DNA from: Rhodoferax sp.
GTDB taxonomy: Bacteria > Pseudomonadota > Gammaproteobacteria > Burkholderiales > Burkholderiaceae_C
Assembly: GCF_025354435.1 (NCBI RefSeq)
Contig: NZ_JANXMU010000052.1
Location: 1 to 64,000, forward strand
Length of the DNA stretch: 64,000 bases
Direction: 5' to 3'
A program made the position numbers and the translations under genes. The notes beneath the pieces are model-generated. The model saw only the letters and a list, made by a program, of their open reading frames with translations. It was not told where the DNA came from and searched no databases. This document shows, in pieces, positions 53,389 through 62,306 of the stretch. Every line of letters begins with the position of its first letter. The first letter of the stretch is position 1.

Positions 53389-54264
53389 ATGAAACGCATT
53401 CTTTTATTCATCCTGACCAACGTGCTGGTCGTCACCGTGCTGGGTGTGGTCGCCAGCTTGCTGGGGGTCAACCGCTACCTCACGGCCAATGGGCTGAACC
53501 TGGGCGCGCTGCTGGGTTTTGCGCTGGTGATGGGCTTTGGCGGCGCGATCATTTCGCTGCTGATCAGTAAGCCCATGGCCAAGTGGACCTTGGGCGTGCG
53601 TGTCATCACCCAGCCGCAAAATGCTGACGAGGCCTGGATCATGGAGACGGTGCGCCGCCTAGCCGACAAGGCCCAGATCGGCATGCCCGAAGTCGGCATT
53701 TTTGACGGCGACCCCAACGCTTTCGCCACCGGCGCGTTCAAGAACTCGGCGCTGGTGGCCGTGTCCACCGGCCTGCTGCAAGGCATGACGCACGAAGAAA
53801 TCGAGGCCGTGCTGGGCCATGAAATCGCCCACGTGGCCAATGGCGACATGGTCACCATGACGCTGATCCAGGGTGTGATGAACACCTTTGTGGTGTTCCT
53901 GAGCCGCGTCATCGGCTACGCGGTAGACAGCTTCTTGCGCAAGGGCGACGACCGCAACAGCGGCCCCGGCATTGGCTATTACGTCAGCACCATCGTGCTG
54001 GATATCGTGCTGGGCTTTGCCGCGTCCATGGTGGTGGCCTGGTTCTCGCGCCACCGCGAATTCCGCGCCGATGCCGGTGCCGCCCAACTCATGGGCCGCC
54101 GCCAGCCGATGATCAACGCCCTGGCCCGCCTGGGTGGCCTGCACACGGCCGAGCTGCCCAAGAGCGTGGCCGCCTTCGGCATTGCCGGTGGCATTGGCCA
54201 GTTGTTCTCGACCCATCCCCCGATCGAGCAACGCATCGCCGCCCTGCAAAATGCAAAGGGCTGA
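53389..54264 (+). CDS. htpX: inner-membrane zinc metalloprotease HtpX
   Basis: 291-residue membrane protease of envelope protein quality control. Two N-terminal helices ([20 protein letters not shown] and a second at ~35-55), active site [10 protein letters not shown] (zinc His residues 144 and 148), two further helices and the downstream Glu in [16 protein letters not shown]. The ATG at 53389 has TTGGGA upstream. It overlaps the acetyltransferase gene by 14 bases. Confidence 0.95.
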   Translation: MKRILLFILTNVLVVTVLGVVASLLGVNRYLTANGLNLGALLGFALVMGFGGAIISLLISKPMAKWTLGVRVITQPQNADEAWIMETVRRLADKAQIGMPEVGIFDGDPNAFATGAFKNSALVAVSTGLLQGMTHEEIEAVLGHEIAHVANGDMVTMTLIQGVMNTFVVFLSRVIGYAVDSFLRKGDDRNSGPGIGYYVSTIVLDIVLGFAASMVVAWFSRHREFRADAGAAQLMGRRQPMINALARLGGLHTAELPKSVAAFGIAGGIGQLFSTHPPIEQRIAALQNAKG

Positions 54265-54706
54265 GTTGCGTTTCCAGTGGGCGCGGTTGGAGGATTTGAG
54301 CGCGGTGGAATTCCACGCCGCCATGGTGCAGCGCGAGGCGGTGTTTGTGGTGGAGCAAAACTGCGTCTACCCGGATGCCGATGGCTACGACCTTCAATGC
54401 TGGCACCTGCTGGCCTGGGTCGGTGACCAGCTCGCGGCCTACCTGCGGGTGACGGATCCCGGCAGCAAATACCCCGAACCCTCGCTGGGCCGGGTGCTCA
54501 CCGCGCCTGGCTTCCGCGGCCAGGGCTTGGGGCAATTGCTGTTGACCGAAGCTTTGGCGCGCAATGCCCAAACCTGGCCCGGCCAGCCGAACCGCATCAG
54601 CGCCCAGCAGTACCTGTTGAAGTTCTACCAGGGCTTCGGCTTTGTGCCGGTGTCAGCTGTCTACCTAGAAGACAACATTCCGCACGTGGAAATGCTGAAG
54701 TCTTAG
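54251..54706 (+). CDS. elaA: ElaA-family GNAT N-acetyltransferase
   Basis: 151-residue GNAT acetyltransferase of the ElaA family. Hallmarks: [21 protein letters not shown] near the N-terminus, [18 protein letters not shown], acetyl-CoA motif [19 protein letters not shown] and [18 protein letters not shown] 54251 overlaps htpX by 14 bases; longer upstream frames are inside htpX. Substrate unknown. Confidence 0.85.
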   Translation: MQRAELRFQWARLEDLSAVEFHAAMVQREAVFVVEQNCVYPDADGYDLQCWHLLAWVGDQLAAYLRVTDPGSKYPEPSLGRVLTAPGFRGQGLGQLLLTEALARNAQTWPGQPNRISAQQYLLKFYQGFGFVPVSAVYLEDNIPHVEMLKS

Positions 54707-54707
54707 C

Positions 54708-54812
54708 GCGCCCCCAGGCTTGCCCACTGCGTGTGGCCGCCCACCCCTTCCTTGCAGGGGGCGATACCAGTGGCCCGGCAAAGCCGGTTCCACGGTATCT
54801 CTGGGGGCATGC
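54708..54812 (+). repeat. repeat A copy 3
   Basis: CCCCCAGGCTTGCCCACTGC, CCTTGCAGGGGGCGATACCA and CCCGGCAAAGCCGGTTC follow the order of copies 1 and 2 with more differences. It starts at the elaA stop codon. Confidence 0.75.
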
Positions 54813-54850
54813 GCTCTGGCTGCACCCAACGTATGGTCTGTGACAGGGGT

Positions 54851-54903
54851 GCTAAATTTGATAGCTACTAGCGCAGGTGATATATACGCTAGCGCCCGAT
54901 TTA
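54851..54903 (-). repeat. repeat B copy 13
   Basis: TAAATTTGATAGCTACTAGC and TATATACGCTAGCGCCCGAT, reverse orientation, between repeat A copy 3 and the dbpA stop codon. Confidence 0.78.
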
Positions 54904-54907
54904 ATGC

Positions 54908-56323
54908 TTAGTCGTCTTCACCCGTCATCAGGCGCACACGCACGCTCTTGCCCTTGATCTTGCCCGCGTTCAGCTTGCGCTCGGCCTCATGGGCGATGCG
55001 GCGGTCTACCGCCACGTAGGTGGAGTATTCGTTCACATTGATCTTGCCGATCTGCTCGCGGGTGTAGCCTGCGTCGCCAGTCAGCGCGCCCAGCACGTCG
55101 CCCGCGCGGATCTTTTCCTTGCGACCGCCGGTGATTTGCAGCGTCATCATGGGCGGGCGCAGCGGCTCTTTGCTGGTGGGGGTCAGCTCTTCGAGCTTGT
55201 GCCACTCGGATTCGCGGTTTTGCAGCACCTCGATCTTGCCGACAAAGCCCATCTCGTTCATCGAAGCCAAATTCAAGGCAAGGCCCTCGGCCCCGGCGCG
55301 GCCGGTGCGGCCAATGCGGTGGATGTGCACTTCGGAATCCGGTGTCACGTCCACGTTGATCACCGCGGCCAGGTCGGCAATATCCAGCCCGCGCGCGGCC
55401 ACGTCGGTGGCCACCAGCACGCTGCAACTGCGGTTGGCAAACTGCACCAGCACCTGGTCGCGCTCGCGTTGTTCCAGCTCGCCGTAGAGTGCCAGCGCGC
55501 TGAAGCCTTCGGCCTGCAGGGCGGCCACCAGGGCGCGGCATTGCAGCTTGGTGTTGCAAAACGCCAGCGTGCTGGCCGGGCGGAAGTGGTTCAGCAGCTT
55601 GCCTACGGTGGCCAGGCGCTCGGACTTTTCCACCTGGTACCAGCGCTGGGCGATCTGGGTGGTGGCGTGCTGGGCCTGCACAGTGATGGTCTTGGGCTGG
55701 CGCATGAACTGCTGGCTCAGCTTCTCAATCCCCTCGGGGTAGGTGGCCGAGAACAGCAGGGTTTGGCGCTCTTTCGGGCACTGTTTGATGACGGTGGCCA
55801 TGTCTTCAAAAAAGCCCATGTCCAGCATGCGGTCGGCCTCGTCCAGCACCAGGGTGTTCAGGGCCGACAGGTCCAGGTGGCCGCGCTCCAGGTGGTCCAT
55901 GATGCGGCCCGGCGTGCCCACCACGATGTGCGCGCCGTGCTCCAGGCTGGCGTTTTGCCCGCGCAGGGCCACGCCGCCGCACAGCGTCACCACCTTGATG
56001 TTTTCCTCGGCGCGGGCCAAGCGGCGGATCTCGGTGCTCACCTGGTCGGCCAGCTCGCGCGTGGGGCACAGCACCATGGCCTGCACGGCAAAGCGGCGGG
56101 CGTTTAGGTTGGCCAGCAGGGCCAGGGCGAAGGCGGCGGTTTTGCCGCTGCCGGTCATGGCCTGGGCGATCAAATCCTGCCCCAGCAGGGCCAGCGGCAG
56201 GCTGGCGGCCTGGATCGGCGTCATCTGCAAATACCCGAGCTGCTCCAGGTTGGCCAGCATGGCGGGGGCCAGGGGCAGGCTGCTGAAATCGGTGGTGGCG
56301 GGTGTCTTGTTCGGTGTAGTCAT
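54908..56323 (-). CDS. dbpA: ATP-dependent RNA helicase DbpA
   Basis: 471-residue DEAD-box helicase acting in 50S subunit assembly. Q motif YLQMTPIQAASLP, Walker A AMTGSGKT (~55-62), PTRELA, DEAD box LVLDEADRMLDMGF, SAT (LLFSATYP) and motif VI HRIGRTGRAG. The C-terminal ~75 residues form the DbpA-specific RNA-binding domain (KEKIRAGDVLGALTGDAG, then YTREQIGKINV and YVAVDR) that recognises hairpin 92 of 23S rRNA. Confidence 0.94.
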   Translation of the reverse strand: MTTPNKTPATTDFSSLPLAPAMLANLEQLGYLQMTPIQAASLPLALLGQDLIAQAMTGSGKTAAFALALLANLNARRFAVQAMVLCPTRELADQVSTEIRRLARAEENIKVVTLCGGVALRGQNASLEHGAHIVVGTPGRIMDHLERGHLDLSALNTLVLDEADRMLDMGFFEDMATVIKQCPKERQTLLFSATYPEGIEKLSQQFMRQPKTITVQAQHATTQIAQRWYQVEKSERLATVGKLLNHFRPASTLAFCNTKLQCRALVAALQAEGFSALALYGELEQRERDQVLVQFANRSCSVLVATDVAARGLDIADLAAVINVDVTPDSEVHIHRIGRTGRAGAEGLALNLASMNEMGFVGKIEVLQNRESEWHKLEELTPTSKEPLRPPMMTLQITGGRKEKIRAGDVLGALTGDAGYTREQIGKINVNEYSTYVAVDRRIAHEAERKLNAGKIKGKSVRVRLMTGEDD

Positions 56324-56496
56324 GCCCCGATTATCGGTGGGCAGGTGTTACCAGGGCTGGGCAGGCCCGGCAAGCCGTGTCTGTAACGGCGGGTAAAAGC
56401 CGGGATGGGCAGCGAGTTAACCCGCATTGGGTGGCTAATTTATGCGTTGAGTGTGAAAAATATCATCCACAATGCGGGCTATATCCCGTAATCGCT

Positions 56497-56913
56497 ATGG
56501 AATTGCAATACCAACTCAAAGGCGGCAGCTACTACCTGTACGACATGGACACGCCTCCGAGCGCGGTCACGGGGGAGCGTCGCTTTCGTTTAAAGACCGA
56601 CACGGTGGCGATTGCCTTTGACATCAGCACCGGCGAGCTGCACCAGCACGGCAACCCCACCCGCATCCAGTCCTGGGCCATGGGTGCACGCCGCAAGCTG
56701 CGGGCCGCCGGGGCGCAAGACTACGCCAACGACATCGTGGTGGTATCCGGCCCACTGCCGGTGGACGAGCTGAACAAATGCCTGGGTATTGACGGCTACT
56801 GCCGCCGCCTGTTTGCCCGCCTGGCCAGCCTGCCGCACGGCAAGTTCAACACCAAGCCCTACACCAGCCCGTTCAATAAGCCCAAACCGTACAAGGCGGC
56901 TGCGGCGGCCTAA
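56497..56913 (+). CDS. conserved hypothetical protein
   Basis: 138-residue soluble protein, no family I can name. It begins MELQYQLKGGSYYLYDMD, has a predicted beta-rich first half (RRFRLKTDTVAIAFDISTG) and a basic second half ending in a Lys/Pro-rich tail (KPYTSPFNKPKPYKAAAAA) that could bind nucleic acid or be flexible. An open frame extends upstream to 56377, but this ATG gives the more natural start. It lies between dbpA (divergent) and slmA (convergent). Confidence 0.6.
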   Translation: MELQYQLKGGSYYLYDMDTPPSAVTGERRFRLKTDTVAIAFDISTGELHQHGNPTRIQSWAMGARRKLRAAGAQDYANDIVVVSGPLPVDELNKCLGIDGYCRRLFARLASLPHGKFNTKPYTSPFNKPKPYKAAAAA

Positions 56914-56929
56914 GTTGGGTTTTAGAGGT

Positions 56930-56983
56930 TAAATCGACCTCTGGCGTAGACGCTGCCTACGCTTGTAGCTATTTATTAAATAG
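56930..56983 (+). repeat. repeat B copy 14
   Basis: AAATCGACCTCTGGCGTAGA and TACGCTTGTAGCTATTTATT. Its 3' part forms the last codons and TAG stop of slmA (56969-56971). Confidence 0.8.
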
Positions 56984-57598
56984 CAAGCCGCGCAAACTCG
57001 CTTCCAGGTGCTCGGTGGGCAGCCGCTTGAAGCCCGAGCGGGTAAAGCGCTGCAAACTTCCTGCCGCAAACGCCGTCATCACCGCCGCTTGCACCTGCGC
57101 GTCCACCGTGGGGGTGTCGCTGGCTGGGTCGCTGTGGCGCAGGCACTGGCGCAGTGTGACTTCGATCTTGTCGAAAAACAGGTTCATGCGCTGCTGCAGG
57201 CGCTCGTTTTCAAACACCAGCGCGTCGCCCACCATCACGCGGGCCATGCCGGGGTTTTTCTCGCCAAACTGCAGCAGCACCGAGACGATGCGGCGCGCTT
57301 GCAGCGGGCCCGGTGCGTCGCCCGCGGTGGCCACGATCTGGTTTACCAGCGAGAACACCGACTGCTCGATGAACTCGATCAGCCCCTCGAACATTTGCGC
57401 CTTGCTGGCAAAGTGCCGGTACAGCGCGGCCTCGCTCACGTCCAGCCTGGCCGCCAGGGCGGCGGTGGTGATGCGTTCCGATCCCGGCTGCTCCAGCATG
57501 GTGGCCAGGGCCTGCAGAATCTGCACCCGGCGCTCGCCCGGCTTGGGGCGCTTGCGCGGAGCTTCCTCTGCCGCGTGTTCCGCCAATGCCTCGGCCAT
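56969..57598 (-). CDS. slmA: nucleoid occlusion factor SlmA (TetR family)
   Basis: 209-residue TetR-fold protein that binds specific DNA sites and blocks FtsZ assembly over the nucleoid. N-terminal HTH: ITTAALAARLDVSEAALYRH followed by FASKAQMFEGLIEFIE, then the SlmA-type ligand domain (VLLQFGEKNPGMARVMVGDA). TAG of argB abuts its ATG, as in many Burkholderiales. The final residues LFNK and stop are encoded by repeat B. Confidence 0.9.
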   Translation of the reverse strand: MAEALAEHAAEEAPRKRPKPGERRVQILQALATMLEQPGSERITTAALAARLDVSEAALYRHFASKAQMFEGLIEFIEQSVFSLVNQIVATAGDAPGPLQARRIVSVLLQFGEKNPGMARVMVGDALVFENERLQQRMNLFFDKIEVTLRQCLRHSDPASDTPTVDAQVQAAVMTAFAAGSLQRFTRSGFKRLPTEHLEASLRGLLFNK

Positions 57599-58492
57599 CT
57601 AGTTCGACCGGATCATGGTGCCAAAGGCCTGTTCGGTCAGAATCTCCAGCAGCAGCGCGTGCGGCACCCGGCCGTCGATGATGTGCACCGCCTTGACCCC
57701 GCTCTTGGCGGCATCCAGCGCGCCCGCGATTTTGGGCAGCATGCCGCCCGACAGCGTGCCGTCGGCAAACAGGCCGTCGATGTCCTTGGCGGTCAGGTTG
57801 GGCAGCAGTTCGCCTGCCTTGTTGAGCACGCCGGGGATGTTGCTCAGCATCAGCAGCTTTTCGGCCTGCAGCTCGATGGCCAGGCGGCCCGCCACCACGT
57901 CGGCGTTGATGTTGTAGCTGGTGTTGTCGGCGCCAAAGCCGATGGGGCTGACCACCGGGATGAAGGCGTCGTCTTGCAGTGCCTTGACCACGCTGGGGTC
58001 GATGCTCTCGATGTCGCCCACCTGGCCGATGTCGTACTGGATATTGGGGTCGTCGTTGTCGGCCATGCGCAGCTGCTTGGCGCGGATCATGCCGCCGTCG
58101 CGCCCAGTCAGGCCCACGGCCTTGCCACCGGCCTGGTTGATCAGGCCCACGATGTCTTGCTGCACCTGGCCGGCCAGCACCCACTCCACCACTTCCATGG
58201 TCTCGGCATCGGTGACGCGCATGCCCTGGATGAACTGGCCTTTTTTGCCCAGCCGTCCCAGCGCCGCCTCAATCTGCGGGCCGCCGCCATGCACCACCAC
58301 CGGATTGATGCCGACCAGCTTGAGCAGCACCACGTCTTCGGCAAACGCCTGTTGCAGCGCCGGGTCGGTCATGGCGTTGCCGCCGTACTTGATGACCATG
58401 GTTTTGCCGTGGAATTGGCGGATGTAGGGCAGGGCCTGGGCCAAGATATCGGCCTTGTCGTGGGGGGCGATGGGGGTGGAAGAGGCGGTCAT
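57599..58492 (-). CDS. argB: acetylglutamate kinase ArgB
   Basis: 297-residue amino-acid kinase of arginine synthesis. Motifs: [10 protein letters not shown] (phosphate-binding Lys/Gly), [22 protein letters not shown]-type [35 protein letters not shown] and [15 protein letters not shown]. The length and conserved C-terminal half suit an arginine-inhibited form, but this was not tested. ATG 58492 is used; the frame extends upstream to 58564 without support. Co-transcribed with slmA. Confidence 0.95.
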   Translation of the reverse strand: MTASSTPIAPHDKADILAQALPYIRQFHGKTMVIKYGGNAMTDPALQQAFAEDVVLLKLVGINPVVVHGGGPQIEAALGRLGKKGQFIQGMRVTDAETMEVVEWVLAGQVQQDIVGLINQAGGKAVGLTGRDGGMIRAKQLRMADNDDPNIQYDIGQVGDIESIDPSVVKALQDDAFIPVVSPIGFGADNTSYNINADVVAGRLAIELQAEKLLMLSNIPGVLNKAGELLPNLTAKDIDGLFADGTLSGGMLPKIAGALDAAKSGVKAVHIIDGRVPHALLLEILTEQAFGTMIRSN

Positions 58493-58585
58493 AGGGTTCC
58501 TAAAAATCAACAGGTCAGAACTTTTTGGTGTGGCGCCCTCTTCCGGGGGAGGAGGCCATACCAATACGCGTCACACCATCAGAAG

Positions 58586-59062
58586 TTAATGGTGGTGGCC
58601 GTGTTCACCGTGGACGTGTTTATGGGTGATCTCTTCTTCGGATGCCGCCCGCACGCCGGTCACGGTGACGGTGAAGCGCAGCGCCTTGCCCGCCATCGGG
58701 TGGTTGCCGTCCAGCAGCACCTGGTCGCCCTTGATTTTGACGACGTGGTAAACCTGTTCACTGCCGTTGTCGTTGATGCCCTTGAGCTGACCGCCGATCT
58801 TCACACCGGGCGGAAACTCGCTCTTGGGGATGCTGCGCGCCAGGGTTTCGTCGCGCAGGCCGAATGCGTCTTCGGGCTGCAGGTCCAGCGTGACCGAATA
58901 GCCCGCCACGCGGCCTTCCAGTGCGGCTTCGATCTTGGGCAGGGTGTTGTTGTAGCCGCCGTGCAGGTAGACCATGGGGTCTTTGGGCGCTTCGATCAGC
59001 AGGCCTTTGGCATCCGCCACCTTGTAGCGCAGGGTGACAGCGGTGTTTTTTTCGATTTTCAT
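58586..59062 (-). CDS. slyD: FKBP-type peptidyl-prolyl isomerase SlyD
   Basis: 158-residue FKBP chaperone-isomerase. FKBP domain with inserted flap (LEGRVAGYSVTLDLQPEDAF, then GLRDETLARSIPKSEFP) and DGNHPMAGKALRFTVTVTGV. The C-terminus is His-rich (HKHVHGEHGHHH) and should bind nickel or other metals, as in SlyD, which supports hydrogenase maturation and protein folding. ATG 59062 (MKIEKNTAVTL) preceded by GGGAG-type site ACTCCCTTAT on the other strand. Confidence 0.93.
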   Translation of the reverse strand: MKIEKNTAVTLRYKVADAKGLLIEAPKDPMVYLHGGYNNTLPKIEAALEGRVAGYSVTLDLQPEDAFGLRDETLARSIPKSEFPPGVKIGGQLKGINDNGSEQVYHVVKIKGDQVLLDGNHPMAGKALRFTVTVTGVRAASEEEITHKHVHGEHGHHH

Positions 59063-59147
59063 AAGGGAGTCGGTGGGTGCGTTAGATGGGAAGTCGGGGA
59101 AATACGGCGTATTTTCGCGCACCTGCAGCACCGGGTAAAAATTTAAG

Positions 59148-59200
59148 AAAAATAGGTCTCTAGCGTATATGGAACCTACGCAAGTAGCTATCAAAACTAT
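59148..59200 (+). repeat. repeat B copy 15
   Basis: AAAATAGGTCTCTAGCGTAT and CTACGCAAGTAGCTATCAAA. Its end supplies the stop codon of the NERD-helicase gene (59197-59199). Confidence 0.78.
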
Positions 59201-61032
59201 TGCAAATCTGCCGGGGCCAGCCGTTGGCCAAAACCGCCCTGGCCGCTGACGGTCACCACCAGCCGGTGCGTGGCCCGGGTGGCGGCCACGTAGAACAGCC
59301 GGGCCTCGGCGCGTTCGTCGGCGCTGCGCATGGGCATCTGGCCGATGCCGGGCAGGGCGACCACGGCAAATTCCAGCCCCTTGCAGGCGTGCATGGTCAT
59401 CAGCTTGATGCTGTCGGCCTGTGGGTTGAAGTTGCCCGGCCCGGTGCCGCGGCGCACTTGGTGGGGCAGCTGGCGCATTTTCAGCGGGCGGGCCAGTTCG
59501 TCCAGCATCCAATGGTGGCGGCAAAAAATCGCCATGTCGCCCCAGGCGTGGCCCTCTTGGTGGGCGGCAACCAGGGCATCTGCCACGGCGCTGGCCTCGT
59601 CGCGCAGGCTGGGCAGGCGGATGATTTGCGGCGGCGGGCCTTCGCGGCCACAGCTGACCGGGCGCACCAGCGGGATGCCGTCGTCATCCATGTCGTGGGC
59701 GGACAGCAGCTCGGCGGCGATCAGGCTGGCGGTCTGCAGGATTTGCTGGGTGTTGCGGTAGTTGATCTTCAGCACCGTGGTGCGGCCCTGCGCCTGGATG
59801 CCCACGCTTTTGAAGCTGAATTTTTTGCTGGCATCGCGTGAGCTTGCGCGCTCGTAGATGTTTTGCGCGTCGTCATACAACACCAGCAGGCTGTTGGTGA
59901 GCGGGTCCACCATCTGGGTGACCAGCCGGAACCAGGCAGGCTTGAAGTCGTGGCCCTCGTCGATCAGGATGGCGCGGTACTGGCTGCTGGGAATCTGCTT
60001 GCGGTCGACCGCGCGGATGAGCTTGTCCACCAGCTCGTCCGAGAAGCCCGTGCCGTCGAGCGGCAGACTTTGGCCATAGGCCACCAATTGGTCGCGGCAC
60101 CATTTGTGGAAGTGGCGCACATGCACCTGGTCGGCAATGCCCTTGGCCTCCATGCTGGCGGCCAGCTTGCCCGCCAGCGGCTCGTTGTAGCACAGCACCA
60201 GCACCGGTTTGCCCTCGGTGGCGGCACGGGCCAGGTACTCGGCGCGGTAACCCAGAATCATGGTTTTACCCGAGCCCGCCACGCCATGGATCACCCGGTG
60301 GCCGTCGCCCAGGCTGCGGGCCAGTTGCTCTTGCTGGATGTCCATCACCCGCATGATGCTGGGCAGGTCGGCGTCAACGTCGGCCAACAGATCGACCGGG
60401 GGCGACACGCGCACCTCGGGAAACAAAATCCAGCGTACCCGGTCAATTTGCGGCAGCGACAACGCGCCCGTCAGCATGTTGTACGGAAACATGTCCCACA
60501 GCCGGCTTTGGAATTCTTCGGCGTCCACGCCCTCGGTCATCTCGTCGGAGCACACCACCCGGTTGGCGGCGATGGCCTGGTCCAGCCCAGCATCGGTAAA
60601 TTGTTTGCGGGTGATGTGGCTGAACACCACGCCATGGCTCCACGGAAAACGCAGCTTGCCCTGGTGGCGGCCGTCGGGCTGCACCAGTTGCGGATCGCGT
60701 TTGAGGGCATCCACCACCTGCAAAGCGTAGTGGCGGGCCTGCTCGGCGGGGTTGTCTACCGTTTTGGGGTCGCCGCCAGGCAGGATGTCCCAGGTGGATT
60801 TGTCGGCCCGCACGATGGTGGCCAGCCGCCAGTCTTTCACCTCCAGAATCAGCAGCCCGCGCCGGGGATGTAACACCACGAAGTCTGGGTGGCTTTGTCG
60901 CGGGCCCACGGGCACGTCGTACCACAGCAGGTAGTCCGCATCCAGCTTGGCCTCCAGCCGCTCGGCCAGCCGCCGCTCACCGGAAGTCATACGGGCCACG
61001 CAGGCGCTGAGTGCGGGGATCAAGGTGGCCAT
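59197..61032 (-). CDS. NERD-domain, UvrD-like superfamily 1 helicase
   Basis: 611-residue protein. N-terminal NERD nuclease-related domain at ~20-140 (HPDFVVLHPRRGLLILEVKD contains the catalytic-type D...E-x-K pattern), then a superfamily 1 helicase: Walker A GVAGSGKTMILG (~250), DEGHDF at ~356, INYRNTQQIL, MTMHACKGLEFAVVALPG and YVAATRATHRLVV. Likely acts on DNA or RNA in repair or defence; precise role unknown. I chose ATG 61032 (MATLIPALSACV) as in relatives; ATG 61062 is also possible. Bounded on both sides by repeat B copies. Confidence 0.82.
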   Translation of the reverse strand: MATLIPALSACVARMTSGERRLAERLEAKLDADYLLWYDVPVGPRQSHPDFVVLHPRRGLLILEVKDWRLATIVRADKSTWDILPGGDPKTVDNPAEQARHYALQVVDALKRDPQLVQPDGRHQGKLRFPWSHGVVFSHITRKQFTDAGLDQAIAANRVVCSDEMTEGVDAEEFQSRLWDMFPYNMLTGALSLPQIDRVRWILFPEVRVSPPVDLLADVDADLPSIMRVMDIQQEQLARSLGDGHRVIHGVAGSGKTMILGYRAEYLARAATEGKPVLVLCYNEPLAGKLAASMEAKGIADQVHVRHFHKWCRDQLVAYGQSLPLDGTGFSDELVDKLIRAVDRKQIPSSQYRAILIDEGHDFKPAWFRLVTQMVDPLTNSLLVLYDDAQNIYERASSRDASKKFSFKSVGIQAQGRTTVLKINYRNTQQILQTASLIAAELLSAHDMDDDGIPLVRPVSCGREGPPPQIIRLPSLRDEASAVADALVAAHQEGHAWGDMAIFCRHHWMLDELARPLKMRQLPHQVRRGTGPGNFNPQADSIKLMTMHACKGLEFAVVALPGIGQMPMRSADERAEARLFYVAATRATHRLVVTVSGQGGFGQRLAPADLQ

Positions 61033-61063
61033 GGTGGGGTAGAAGAGTGGCGAATCAGACATT

Positions 61064-61114
61064 ATAAAAAAAGTGCCGCTAACGCTTAGTCCAATTGCGC
61101 GGGCAGCTATCAAA
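61064..61114 (+). repeat. repeat B copy 16
   Basis: AAGTGCCGCTAACGCTTAGT and GCGCGGGCAGCTATCAAAAT, directly upstream of the NERD-helicase start and in the same orientation as copy 15 at its other end. Confidence 0.72.
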
Positions 61115-61141
61115 ATGAATAGGGGTCAGACCCCTATTCAT
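61115..61141. repeat. 27-bp perfect palindrome (REP-like)
   Basis: ATGAATAGGGGTC and GACCCCTATTCAT, 13-bp perfect arms around a single A. The core GGGGTCAGACCCC resembles REP palindromes linked to Y1 (RAYT) transposases in beta-proteobacteria. No T-tract, so not an intrinsic terminator. No transposase gene is present here. Confidence 0.7.
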
Positions 61142-61151
61142 ACCTGCGCTG

Positions 61152-62186
61152 CTAGCCAGTGGACTCGGCTAACACCTTTGGCCCACCTACCATTTGCGTG
61201 AACCGTGCCGGGTCGCTGCCGTGCACCGGCGCGGCATCGCCCCAGGGCCAGCCGCCGAACTGGGTGCGGCGGTAGTCGGCCATGGCCTGCTCGATCTCGG
61301 CGCGGGTGTTCATCACAAACGGGCCGTACTGGGCCACCGGTTCGCCCAGCGGGCGGCCTTGCAGCAGCAGGAATTCGCTGGCCACCGGGCCGTTGACCAG
61401 TTCCACATCCGCCCCGGCGTGCAAGCTGATGGCGGCGTGGCTGGCCACGGCCTGCCCGGCGATCTGCACCGACTGGCCTTTGAAGAAATACAACTGCCGC
61501 TGCGTGTCGGCACCGCGCGCGGCGGGCAGGGTCCAGCGGGCTCCAGGGGCCATGGTGATGGTCCAGATAGCGACATCGGCTTCGGGCTGGGCGGCCCAGG
61601 AATCAGGCGGCGGGGCGGGTGGCGTGGCGTCTGCCAGGCGGCCGGCAGTCACCAATACCTCGGTCGCCAAACCAGCCGCATCGGTAAAGATGGTGCGTGG
61701 CACCTCGTGCTGCCAGAACATGGTGAAGTGCGGGTCCACCATCTTGTTGCGCGCCGGCAAATTGAGCCAGATCTGGAACAGCTCCAGCGGGTTGGGCCGG
61801 GCCGGGTCGAGCAGCGGAAACATCTCGGCATGCACGATGCCGCACCCGGTGGTCAGCCACTGCACATCGCCTGCGCCGTAGCGGGCGCTGGCCCCCAGCG
61901 AATCGGCGTGGTCCACCAGGCCTTGGCGGACGATGGTGACGGTCTCGAACCCCCGGTGCGGGTGCGGCGGAAAGCCCGGTACGGTGTCGCCGTGGTACAT
62001 GCTCCAGCCGTCCTTGCGGCTGAAGTCCTGGCCGATGGACCGGCCCGCCAGCGAGGTGGCCGGGCCCATCTGCGCATTGGCCTGCGGATAGGCATCGTCG
62101 TGGTAGGCACAGAACAAAAACGGGTCAATGGTGGACCATGGAAAACCCAGGGGCTGGACTTGCAAAACGGGGTGGTTGGCGGGCAT
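61152..62186 (-). CDS. pirin-family cupin protein
   Basis: 344-residue bicupin of the pirin family. N-terminal cupin with metal-binding residues in GFPPHPHRGFETVTIV (two His), then DVQWLTTGCGIVHAEMFP (His and Glu); the pirin C-terminal domain follows. Some bacterial pirins are quercetinases or redox-sensitive regulators; this one cannot be assigned. ATG 62186 (MPANHPVLQVQ) is preferred over an upstream start at 62237. It is about 100 residues longer than YhhW-type pirins, in line with the larger subgroup. Confidence 0.85.
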   Translation of the reverse strand: MPANHPVLQVQPLGFPWSTIDPFLFCAYHDDAYPQANAQMGPATSLAGRSIGQDFSRKDGWSMYHGDTVPGFPPHPHRGFETVTIVRQGLVDHADSLGASARYGAGDVQWLTTGCGIVHAEMFPLLDPARPNPLELFQIWLNLPARNKMVDPHFTMFWQHEVPRTIFTDAAGLATEVLVTAGRLADATPPAPPPDSWAAQPEADVAIWTITMAPGARWTLPAARGADTQRQLYFFKGQSVQIAGQAVASHAAISLHAGADVELVNGPVASEFLLLQGRPLGEPVAQYGPFVMNTRAEIEQAMADYRRTQFGGWPWGDAAPVHGSDPARFTQMVGGPKVLAESTG

Positions 62187-62306
62187 GGCGGGATGCTTTC
62201 GAAAAAAATCATATGTGGTCGGCGGGCCAGACTTCAACCAGCCGCGGGAGGGCTAGCGCTAACCTGGTGGCAACGATACACTGCTCCGAAAAATAGGAGC
62301 TGCCCT

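Noticed and set aside
58500-58580. Fourth repeat A copy upstream of argB
   Set aside because: Only a short GC-rich hairpin (CCTCTTCC/GGAGGAGG) is present; the ordered repeat A blocks are missing.
61033-61113. Longer N-terminus of the NERD-helicase
   Set aside because: The extra residues (MIAARAIGLSVSG) come from repeat B copy 16 and have no ribosome site.
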